Below are positions 1 through 11,800 of a stretch of DNA of 23,817 nt, one piece after another; within the stretch, counting starts at the first letter, position 1, and every line of letters starts with the position of its first letter. The notes under the pieces were generated by a model that worked only from the letters and a program-made list of their open reading frames with translations, was not told where the DNA came from and did not search any database. The translations under genes and the position numbers were made by a program. Origin of the DNA: Apostichopus californicus (lineage: Eukaryota; Echinodermata; Holothuroidea; Aspidochirotida; Stichopodidae); contig JAIPMN010001640.1 in NCBI GenBank assembly GCA_020650975.1, forward strand, positions 1 to 23,817, given 5' to 3'.

Positions 1-360
1 TGCTTGTTTTTCTTCTAGCTATCCACTCTCTAGAAATCAGGCACTGATTGTTTTTGTTTCTCAAGCAATCTGTTGTAATCACTGTACAGGAAATAAGGAT
101 GAGTTGTTCAATTGTACGGAGAAGAGCATTAGGGGTCTTTTGGTCCATTCACCCAGTACAATGTTAAGGTCTAGGCTGCTGTCAAATATACTACATTATA
201 GAAGTGCAGGTCATCTATTACTACTCAACCTGGTGAATTTATGCCCGTTCTCGGGGCCTGTTGGAATATATATAGTATAGTACACTATAGTGCATAATGT
301 AGTAGTCGTCTTAAAGCTTAGCAGTACCTTGTAATCGTACACGTACATACCTACATACCA
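1..360. other. No recognised gene
   Basis: A plus frame stays open from base 3 to about 275, preceded by an acceptor-like TTTTTCTTCTAG at 7-18, but it has no recognisable domain and no clear donor. Otherwise AT-rich sequence. Confidence 0.5.
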
Positions 361-1245
361 AGTGGAGCTCTACTCGTACTCATGCTGTTGCATACTCGTG
401 TTACAAGGCTGTTTATGGACTTAAGGAATTACTCTTTCTCTTCGTTTCATTTTCTTTTTGTTAAAGCCATTTAGCTACTACGGAATATCAAGCAATTGAA
501 ACAAATGATTGTTGATCATTCTACCAAAACAAAGCATACGGGTGTGCCACCGCTTCCCTCTATCTCAGATAATAATTCAAGTCAGACAAATTAGTTGCCT
601 ACACAACATTGTCCAAACGCAACGATCAATGTACACTTTTCAGTGTTATCGATTGGAATTGATAAGAAATTAAAAATATTAACAAGAGGGCAATCAACAT
701 AGTTGTCGGATGAAATCATCCTTAAAACGATCAGTCAAAACTGAGTTTTCAGTTGTTAAAGGCAGTCTCCATATACTAATTTCCTACTACCTTAAACAAT
801 ACAAACGCGTTGTAATCCATAGTACTCGAAGCCTAACCCATAATGAGTCATTTCCTTTCCAAATCCTAAAGTATTCTTTCAATCTAACTTCACACCCCAA
901 AGCTGACTTGCCGGGTTTCCCGAATATTGCATAATAAACATCTACACAAGAGAGATTAATACAAGTCACACAAGCAAGAACAATTAAGAACAATTGAGAT
1001 CTTCAGGTGTCGCAGCACAATTAATTGCTCTCATCGACTTGCACAATAAAATCGTTGACTTTGAAATGCCGTCAGAGCATATATAGAAGTTTTCAACTAT
1101 CCACCATATGAATATTTGATGGCTTGGGCTATCACCACGTATTCAACTTTTGCCATCATGACTGTTTAGATTTTGAGCTAGAAGAGCTCAAAATGCGGCA
1201 TAGTGCTCCGGAATCTTCTGTTTCACCCAAGATTTTTTTAAGAAA
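361..1245 (+). repeat. Left copy of a dispersed ~0.9 kb repeat
   Basis: It aligns by eye with 22319-23413 in the same orientation and order. Shared blocks include TCTACTCGTACTCATGCTGT, TAGCTACTACGGAATATCAA, ATCGATTGGAATTGATA, CGGGTTTCCCGAATATTGCA (right copy with one difference), and GAGCTAGAAGAGCTCAAA. The copies look roughly three-quarters identical with many small indels. No coding frame is preserved in both copies at length. It could be an unclassified transposable element or an old segmental duplication. The outer ends are approximate. Confidence 0.8.
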
Positions 1246-1364
1246 CACAGACCGTCACAGCAGCTATTGATTGTAGAGGTTCTTATCGTGAACGTCTTGT
1301 TGCAGAGAAAGGCTGATTGTCGGACACCCTGGTCCTTCGTCGGGTGTAAAAAGAGTGATTGAAA

Positions 1365-2008
1365 TCACGTCAGTCTACCGTAAGCCCCCAGACTGCTCAA
1401 ATTGCTTGAACCCGGAGAGAAAAGCCATACCCGTTTGAGGCCATGACAGTGTGAACGCACTTTAAGGATCAATTCGAATTCCTTCAAGCTTCTCTTATAA
1501 TGGACAGACAGATTACCCAGGATTATGGCAAACTTTAGACAGTTGATATTGTGTTGTGGAAGATTAAAATGTTCAGCCACTGGAAAACTGGTTTTGTTTA
1601 ATCTGATTGTGCTTTTGTGATTATTCAGCCGTATCGAAAAGAAGTGGGGGTTAAACTAAGACACTGTATGACAGGACAGAGAACACAAGTGATAAGATAT
1701 ATCACAAAGGGAGTGTCACAGTTGTATGGGCCTTGGTGTAAACAAACCCCTGAGGGAAAGAGTTGAATGTCAGGGTCCGTGATCATACACGGGGGTTTAC
1801 CACATTTCATATTCCCATTGGATTGGGAAGTATCGGTGGAGGGTAAACGACTCCTAACAAGGATGTTGCGTAGGCTGGGAGGTTGTCTTGTAGCAAGACC
1901 CATATCGTCTCCCAAGTTCAACATGTTCCATTCATATTTGACCAGCCTAATGAATGGATCGACCTGATCGCTGTGCGTAAAGACAAAGTGAAAACGATTC
2001 TCTTTCAC
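1365..2008 (-). mobile_element. Penelope-like element remnant (linker and GIY-YIG region)
   Basis: Two minus-strand frames form one decayed C-terminal region. The 5' frame (1625-2008) has FVFTHSDQ, then PPSLRNILVRSRLPS, a Cys-containing GNMKCGKPPCM, and VIYLITCVLC, the pattern seen in Penelope-like elements between the reverse transcriptase and the GIY-YIG nuclease. The second frame (1365-1580) has VAEHFNLPQHNINCLKFAI, then GLKR, as in the C-terminal half of that GIY-YIG domain. A frame break and stop at about 1580-1625 separate them, and the nuclease middle (YVGxTxR) is lost. No reverse-transcriptase domain is seen upstream. It is a dead fragment just 3' of the fibrinogen-related gene. The family assignment is from motif memory only. 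Confidence 0.65.
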
Positions 2009-2570
2009 CTATATTAGGAGTAAAGGACTATCATTTTTACAATTAATACAGGAGTTGGATATAGCAGTATGGAAAGGCTAGTCATGAAGGAATACCAATA
2101 AAGATGCCCAATAGATGAACTTATTTTCTGCTACCTTGCATGAACCGAAGCGAAAAAAATGTTGTAACCAGAAGCCATTAACATTAGACACGTGAATGAA
2201 ACCCACACACTTCAGTGCCACAATTAACATTATTGGAATAAAGATAACAAGAAAATAGGGGACCCTGATGTCAATTGGGGGTTTCATATATTTCCATTAA
2301 CAATAAAGCTTAGATTTAATATGTAATACATATTAAATGTGTATATCAGGTAGAAAAATCACAACGCTATTCGTTATAATATTACAGTAATATAAGGGAC
2401 AATCAGTGAGGATTATATGAATCCATTCAAAAATGTAAAAATAGAGAGACTGAGACAATAGCTAAATTCATATCAAGAAAATACCAACACGTTTGAAGCG
2501 CAACTTTAACAAACAACTCGATTATTTTAGTAATTTAAGCCATTTTCGTAGAATGCTGATGAGAAATATA

Positions 2571-2818
2571 TCATATCGGTCTCAACTTCATGTCGGTAAA
2601 TTTAAGGGAGTATTGGTAGCCTCTCCATGGTAACCAGTTGACTCCATCAGCATATGACGAGTGATCTCCTTCAAGATATGCACCGTTGAGGTTGGCGTGG
2701 TGACACCGCTCGTACCACCATCCCCCTTTGTATCTCAACGCACAACTTTCGTACGCAAGGTCGTTATCCATGTCACGTGTAGAGAATTGTACATTATCGC
2801 AAACGGCCATAGCATCAC
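2571..2818 (-). CDS. Fibrinogen-related gene, terminal exon 5
   Basis: The acceptor TTGTCGTTGCAG|GTGATG restores GDAMAVCDN after YSGNAG. It encodes residues 205-286 and the stop: FSTRDMDND (calcium loop), [20 protein letters not shown] (second disulfide and ligand-pocket region), [16 protein letters not shown], and the terminal [13 protein letters not shown]. Motifs for calcium binding and the C-terminal disulfide look intact, so the product is probably foldable. The polyadenylation site is not clear; a reverse ATTAAA lies near 2314-2319. Confidence 0.94.
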
Positions 2819-5800
2819 CTGCAACGACAAAAAGCAATCAATTAAAGACCATAAGATGTTCTAACTGCAATTTATATAAGAGGTGGGACCATCTATCAGT
2901 TTGATAGCGATAAATAAAGCTTATAACTGGTGCTCTGGCCGAGTGGAAAAAGGCGGCGGCATTTTTAGCAATGATGCTAAGCCTCCGGGATGTTCCGGGT
3001 TCGATACCCAACCCGGTGGGTTTTTCATCCCAAGGTCCTTTTGTTTTATCTAAAAGCAATCTACGTTTCGATCTTACCAAGAACTTCTTCAAAAGCAAAC
3101 TGAAGCGAAAACAGAAAGAACACATTAAAACTAGATAGATGGACAGGCAACTTAACGACGACAGACGGCATGATGGAAAAGAGAATGCTTAGAAGATGAA
3201 AATGATAGGAAGATAAACTGTGTGACGGGTGTAAGAATGTGTGCTAATTATAACTAGGTAAAACAATTACGTAGGTGTAAGTAACATAACATGTGATGCT
3301 GGAGATGTAAACCCTTGTCTGTGATGGGTGGTGTGACTGTTGAAAGAATCCGATTCCGATATGTGGACCTTACGGACAATGCACTTGGAGGAAAGAGAAC
3401 AGTTAGATATATGCCTCTTTCATTTCAAGAAAGACCAATGCTACTCGTTTCGAATCTCTCAGCCTTCATCGATCACGGGCTTATTGTAGTTGGCAAGCAT
3501 TTGGTAAACCAATTCGTTGATTACAAGTACTAAATACAAGCATTCTTTGCTTAATGGTGCTGCCTTAATATTTCATGACCAAATCCTTAACGAATTTCAA
3601 AGGCCGATCATACATTATGTCTATGTAGCGTTAAAGTCTACTCATATTCAGCAGCTTTTGCGAGGCATCTAGCTAAGGTCGATCGAATCGAGGGTATAAA
3701 AACCTCCCACCTAAGGTATCGAAGGTTTTTACCTGGAATGAAAACGGAGTCGCAAACACTCACCAGCATTCCCAGAATATATTCCAAGTTGCAATCTATA
3801 TTTGTCGATAGAGTCTGCGATGATGAAAAAGTCGTACTTTGCGAATCGTGTCGCGTCTTCAAAATCTCCCAAGTCTACACGGAGTCCATACCTCCTCTGA
3901 TTGGTCAAGGAGTATAACTTCTCATTACCCAACCAATGTTCTCCTTCCAAAGAACCAAACCCATCTCTGTAATCGTTCCAAGATCTGAAGAAATCTTCGG
4001 AACCATCTTCTCGCCTTTGAAATACCTTTCAAGAAATAAAGAATATATTACTTTGCTAAATCGGTATACTGTCGTCCAAACCGTTCTAAAGGTAATATTT
4101 TCATGTGACAATCAACTTTTAAATGATTGAAACAGGTACTTTTCCACGTAATGGGTAAAACACAAGATTTACTTATATTGTCAGTTATAGTTCTGCACAC
4201 CTTTTTACTGGATAATATACTTGTCTCACTTATATTTATTAATACGACACAGCAGAGACAATGCATTATTTCTGAAAAATGGAATATAGTATATTGTGTA
4301 CCATAAACATAGATATCAGCTATTGTAAATTATGTTAACCATCAACATCTATGCAAATTTATGTTATACATTGTTTCATGCATGGAACGGAAATAACAAT
4401 TTCTGGAAAACTTCTTTAAAGTTTAAAGTTCTTAGTTGAACAGTGCTGAATGATGATTGTTACTGTATTGTGTGTAGAACATAGGTGGCCATGATATAGA
4501 CGCTAACAGTGACGCATCAGTGATTACCTATCATGCCAAATAAATCGCTATATTCTGTAAATTACAAGTACAGTACAGTTTGCATAGGACTGAGATCTAC
4601 GAAACTAACTATATTTGACACTGTAGGAATGAATAAGTGAAGATATGTTTTTCGACCAGTACAGGAAATATCTCTAATCTTTTTAATGCAATACGTAGTA
4701 TATCTTTGGAGCTACCATGTAACTGTAAAAATGTAAATAGGAAACTTTAAATATCAACATTATGTTATAATAAATTATGATTTGTACAGATTTTGTCAAT
4801 TTGAATGAATGTAATGTAAAGTAACTATATTCTTAAAAAAGGCGCATTACATGTAAAATCATCCCAACGCGTCGTACAAAATATAAAGCAATGAAAAAAA
4901 ATTATCCAATTCATTAAAAATTAGAAAAGTTAAACTCTCTGATACAAGAATAAGAATACTATGTAAAATATTAATACATAATACTCTTCAAAAAGATGAG
5001 TCTTCAGTTTAGATTTATAAAGATAAAAATCTTCCACTGAGGTTAGTAAATGTGGAAGCTTATTCCATAGGCGTAGTGCACAGGTCGAAAAAGCACGCTG
5101 ACCATAGAAATATAACGTGAGCATGGTTGATTGAGCCAGAGTTCCCCGTCGGAGCTACTACTTAAACTACGACTAGGAACACGCTGACCCAGAAGCTCAT
5201 CCAGTTAGACCGGTGCCACACCATGAAGAAGTTTATGTGTAATACATAATATCTTGAAAGTATAACGCGCTGCTGGACAGGAAGCCAATAGAGATCTTTG
5301 ATAATGGCTGTTATATGCTCAAATTTCTGTGTTCTTGTAACAAGGCGGGCAGCAGAATTTTGAATGCGCTGTAATTTCTTGATTTCCTGTGAAGGTAGGC
5401 CAACAAATAAACTGTTGCAATAATTAAGGCGGGAAGCAATGAAAGCATGAATTGGTTTTTCAGTTGCGCTCTGATCTAAAATATTTCGGATACTGCCTAT
5501 CTGCCACAAAGCAAACGAAGCTGATCTACACAAGTTTGTAACATGAGCCGACATGGTCCCAGTCGAGTCCATGATCACAACAAGATTGCATACACTATCC
5601 GAGGGTGATATATTGACGCCGCCTTTCTGCACATCACACTTGCCGGGTACAGGACCTCTGCCAGGAAATTTCGATGAGAAATGAACAATTTCAGTTTTGC
5701 CGTCGTTTAATACGAGCATATTTTCTACCATCCAACAGCGGATCTACTCCACACAGTCCTCAATAGCTCGCAATGGAGCTTGGTCGCCATTACATGTGAC

Positions 5801-8800
5801 GTACATCTGGGTGTCGTCAGCATACATCATATACTGGAAACCATGCCGGAGAATTATATCCACCAAAGGCACTGTGTATAGATTGAATAACACTGGTCCC
5901 AGCACGGAACACCACAGTCTAAAGGATTAGCATTCGACACAACGGACCCAACCTTCACCGGCAGCATCCTTCCCCTCAAATATGAACTGAACCACTGATG
6001 TACCACGCCATCGATCCAGAACCGATAACGCAACCTATGTAGCAGTATGTCCTGGTCTATCGTATCGAAAGCAGCCGACAAATCTAACATAATGAGAATG
6101 ACATCTCGCATGTTATCGAGAGAACACAGCACGTCATTCTGCACCCGGAGGAGTGCAGTCTCTTGGCTATGACCACCAAGATAATCCGACTGACATTTAG
6201 CATACATATTATTACGAGTTAAATGATCTTTGAGCTCACCACAGACATGTTTCTCAATATATTTAGAAATAAAGGCAAGATTAGACACTTGCCTGTAGTT
6301 CTTCAAGATGTCCCGTTCTAAATTATGTCACTTTAGTAGAGGCCTAACAAGAGCATGTTTCAACGGCTCAGGTAACTCACCCGAAGTCAATGATGAATTG
6401 ATTATTTCGGTGATAATCGGTTCGAACTGGTCGCTGCAGTCTTTCAGAAGTAAAGCCGAGATGGGATCGAGCTCGCAGGACTTGTTTGGAAGACTAGATA
6501 TTAATTTTCTTACTTCATCACATGTCGTTGTTCTGAACGAAGCAAACACGGACGTAGCCTGACAGAAGTGATCCCTCGGTGGAACTAACGGAAGTGTCCG
6601 ACGTTACTTTCGATCTTCGAGGTGAAAACTTCTACAAATATGTTTGGTAAACTTGCTGCGTCGACGTTCACAGGAAAAAACAGATGCCATAGACTTCCGG
6701 TTACCGATGATCGAGTCAAATATGTGGAACATCGTCTTTCGGTCTGCTTCAACTATTCTCTTATAATGATAAGATCTGTACGCTTTGTCAAGATCATTCC
6801 GATAAGCATTCAGGCCTTGTAAATGTCTCTGTGTACTCTCAATCCTGTCTTTATGGATTTCCTCTCCCAGCTACGCAAACAACGACGTTTCTCAGGGTTG
6901 CATGCGTCGAAACAAGGTGCACGTGGTTTGTCTATATTAAATTTCATCTATGACTACCGTCATTTTAGTGTTGTAATATTGAACCAGTTCTGTCGCAGTG
7001 CTCTCAGACGAAACCGTAAGTGAGAGCACCGATGCAACTTGTGTTTGGAAGTCAGTTATGTCGATGTTGCACCGTTACGAGAGGTGCGAGTATCCTTCGC
7101 ACAGCTTGGCTTAGTGAGATTCATGGTAAAAATGAACGGAGCAGTGGTCAGATGGTAAAAGCCAATCTGAATCAATAGTAGTCACAAATGTATGCTCGGC
7201 CCTCGTTATTATTAAATCTAACGAATGTCCCTTGTCGTGAGTAGAACGTGAGGCGTGTTGAATCAGATCTAGAGAATATATCAGATCGAGGAAGTTCATG
7301 GCGTCATTATCATTACGATCATCAACATGAATGTTGAAATCTCCGACAACGAGCAGTCGGCTTCTTGCATGAATTATATTCTCCAAGAGCGAGGCAATGA
7401 AATCTGCAACAGTACACTTCAACGAAGGAGGGCGGTATATCCTAATTACCCGAACGACATCAGACAAGAATGACACATTTGCATCCAGTATTTCGAAGTT
7501 TTTGAACGAATTTGTTTTATTTTAACACGACAAGTGATAACAGTTTCATATTTAACCTTAAGTATTAATATCATATTCACTGTATTATTGTACAATCTTA
7601 GACGTAGAACTCACCGTCCAGCCTCCACCGTCAGTATCCATGTCACAATATACTTCAAACGGATCAGCGTCGTCTGGTTGTATTGTGTATACGCCACTCA
7701 TATTATCACCGTTCTCTTGAACATCCAAGCAATCACTTGGATATGAAAGTGGTCCAGGACAGTAATCTAAAAAACAACAGATTTTTCTTTTACGGGTTTA
7801 TTTGTATGGGGTTAATCAATTGATTCCTAGTACGTATGTGGCCAGGGGTGGACTGACGATTAAATGTCTTCACAGGTCTCACATTACTAAACTTTATCAG
7901 AATGTTCGCCTACATTTTATGCTGAACTTACCAATAATAATCTTTCATGTTCAAACTTCAACACAACTATATAGTAAAAATTCATTACACATACTACGCA
8001 GTAAGATCACATCCTTAAGCGCCATCAATAGAGCAGAGGGGATACTTTGGATAACTTAAAAAAGAAAATTCTATGAAATGGACATATTTTCATATAACAT
8101 TTGGTAACGCAGAACCGGATATGACCACCAATGAGTTTTTTTTTCAGTCAGCGAACAATATCCAGTGTCGGATTATAGGATGCAGATAATCTCGGTTACT
8201 TATGACAAGGATACGGAATACACATCTAGCTGTTATCTGCATTACAAGTTAGTCTAAAAGTCTACAAATTACATTTCTTTCAATTAATGCACATGATTAA
8301 TTAAAAGGAGAAAACACTTCCGCAAACAATCAGTAACGGTTAAGAGACGTTCTTGTACAAGTACTAGTTTAAGACCTGAACAATCTGCCTGTAATGCACT
8401 TAAAAACGCCAGTTTGAGGAAAATTTATATCTATAATCGGAAATGTTATTTATAGGCTCATTGTGAACAAAATTCAAACACATCGACAACAATATTTCTA
8501 CTAATGAACAATTTGTGAAATAATCAAAAGTGAATCTAAAAACTTTGTATGAATGTTCCACAAAGAAAGGAACACTACGACTTAAATATCGTTGCTTAGA
8601 AATATTTGGTTTTAGAACATGTTTAAACAATTCTTAAACTTCTTCTTTGTAGTAGATTATGAGAAACATAGACAACCTCATGGTATGCCTTAATTTTGAA
8701 GATTATATGTGCGAGGTTGCTCTATATGGGATTAAATGAATTTAACAGAGGGATTATATTTACCCTATTTAATTTTCTACAGATATAATAATATAATAAC

Positions 8801-11800
8801 TATAGTTATGTGATATAAACAACACCCAAAGCAAATGAATACTAACCTCCATTTTCCAGTGTACTTATGAGGGTGTTCAGGAGGTCCTTGATGTCGTCCA
8901 ATTCTTGTTTCATCCCATAATCCTCCTCAGTACAATTACAGCAAGCGTTAACCTGTGGGGTAGTAAGAAAATATCGAAGGTTTCAAACGACGAAGCTAAA
9001 TTTAAGATTCGTCAATTGACAGCAGTGACAGAATTAACCGTTGTTTGAATTTTCTAAATGGTTGCAAACTTATGTCAATGTTGTTAAATATCCAGCTGCT
9101 CCGACATGCCCCGAGATGCTCCGAGCTGAAACGAAGTTGCTGTGGTGATCATTAAGACTTGGACATCCCTTCGTACTTGTGGGTTTTACAACATGATTTA
9201 TAGGAAGAAGTATGTATTTTTACAAGTTAACAATTCAACATTTTATAACAATGTATTAATTATACCAAAAAAATTATCAAATCTACCTTTTTCAGCAAAA
9301 TTATAAAATCCCCAAGATGGGTCATAATGTATTAGGTTATAACGTACCTGAATGTGTTTATTTCTTAATACTACAAAACCCTATTATATATCATAGTTCA
9401 ATTCGCATTAGTAATACATTCCTCGTTTCAAACTTCAAGCACAGAGTATGCTATTATGTAAGAACAACGTTGTCATAATATAATATCCAAATATCCAAGT
9501 TTTATCCAAACCACCTGATGGTGATTTTCATTCATTATATCATAATATTAGAAATTGTCTGGAAGTTATTTCGGTCGAAAACAAAACTTGTTTTATAGCT
9601 GGTGACTTCAGTGTTGACCTATTAAAATCAGATTACTCACCATCTGTAAATGCTTTTCATAACACATTATATTCACATGCATTTTGTCCAAAAATCGACA
9701 AGAGTACGAGACTTTGTAAAACCTCTACAAACTTAATCGAAAATATGTTAACAAATATTATGTGAAGATTGGTATTATAGTAACCGATATTTGTGATCAT
9801 TACAATTTTTTTGTTGTGAGCAAATATGAATCCATAAATCATAATTATTCTAAGAGTGTTATTTACTTAAATAACACTAGGGTTTCCACTCGCCTCTTTG
9901 GTGATGATACAAATGTGTTGCTTTCTGACAAATATTGTGCTGATTTAATGAAGAAGGTCAACCTGACTCTCATACAACTTAAGAATTGGTTGGACAAGTA
10001 AACTTTACACATCGGCAAAAGTGGCTATACATTTGTTCATACACTTAAGAAAAGTCATTCATGCTACGATAGTTTTTCATTTGACGGTATTGACATTTTT
10101 AAATCACATTTTACCAAATAGTTTGGATTGCTTATTGATGAAAATGTATCCTGGAGTCAATATCTTAATGATCTATGTAAACATTGTTATTGTCTATCAT
10201 AATAGAAACCCCTTTCCAACTGAATTAGCAATTCGAATTGACTATAAACCATGTATTTATTCTCAGTTCTCTTACGTAATTTAAGTTTATGGTACATTAT
10301 GTACTACTTTCTTAAATCCTCCACAAAATAGACTTATCAAACTCACAATGAACCCAGAATGCATGCCACAAAACAGTTATACCGTGAATATAGCTTGTTA
10401 ATACTGAAAGTTATTTACTCGTATAACAGTGGGATTGTAATGGTATACTACCTAGTGTGTTAGATGATGCTTTCAATTTGTCTGAAAACATTGAGCCCTC
10501 TATCAGTAGGCGAAATAACGATCTTTTTCCATGTGACCCGCCATAAAACAGTACATGGTAAATAACAGCTTAATAACTATTTTACACCTGGGACAAATGT
10601 CCGTCTACAATTAAATCAAAGAAATCACACCAAGCTATTCAAAGGAGTCTCAAAACTATGCTCACTCATAATTATCAACAGTAACAATGCCAATACTTGT
10701 TATACATAGGCATGTGACGAGTATTTATGTATATACTTTGTTTTATTATTTTCGTGTATAAATCTATTTTCTCCATTTATTTTCGCACCAACCGGTCACT
10801 AGCTTTGATTAACAGCATTGCTTTTTGCTTTTCTATAATGTCCATCATATGTCATCATTCTTCAGTTTATTAATTACTACGGTACTTCAGTTTTGTATGC
10901 TATATGAGAAATCAATGTGAGCCTTGAACTAGCGTTGGGAACATTTCTAGACATCGATACGAGCTGCTGTCTAAAGATTGGACGGATGTTATCAATGATC
11001 AGAATGCAGATTCTGCCAATTCCAAGTTTCTGAAATCATACAGAATGGATATCAGGGTTGTTGTCCGTTAACTGAACGCAACCATACGATTAAAAAACTC
11101 GAAGTCAACTTGGCTTACAGATGGTATTTTTAAGTCTATTCGTAGCAAAAATTAAATCGATTTGATAAAGTATAAAACGAGTTACTCAGTTCTTTAGGTT
11201 GCATACACTAAATGCAGGAATATACTTACGTCAATCATTAAAATGCTAACAAATTGTATTCTGCTAATCTTATATCACTCAATAAGAACGACAACATTAT
11301 GAATCTTATGATCTCTCGAAGGTATTTGATACCATTGACCTCATAATTCTGTTAAAATAACTATACACTTATCATGGGGTTGCATATGACTGGATTACAA
11401 GTTACTTGAGAAACACAGTCCAGTGTTTCTACTACAATGGGGTATCCTCATCTAAATTGACAGTTTATCTCACAGGTCCCCATTTATACACCGAAGTGAA
11501 GATAGTCAATGGAGATAAAGTGCCTTGCACAAGGACACATCTGATCTTGCCAGGACTCGAACCTGCAATCCTTAGATCACAAGTCCGCTGCTTTAACCAC
11601 TTGACCACAACGCTTTTAAATATGCTTCTCTTACAAATAAGACTATCAGAAATATTTAGAGTGATTCACACAATACCCATAGTGCACCTCTGTATAAGGA
11701 CTCCAACATCTCGCATATTTGTGGCCTATACAGTTATCACTTGGGCATTTCATGTATACATTTATAAGTCATGTATAATTCATGCAAAACCATGGAATCT

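Noticed and set aside
2772-2781. CACGTG E-box as a regulatory site
   Set aside because: It lies inside coding exon 5 of the fibrinogen-related gene, where the bases are explained by the protein.
2929-3010. Functional tRNA gene
   Set aside because: A and B boxes are good, but the acceptor arms do not pair, the T stem has only three pairs and no proper 5-bp anticodon stem forms. SINE head is the better reading.
2838-3125. 95-codon minus frame
   Set aside because: It is intron plus antisense SINE; the phrase GIEPGTSRR is what reversed tRNA B boxes encode.
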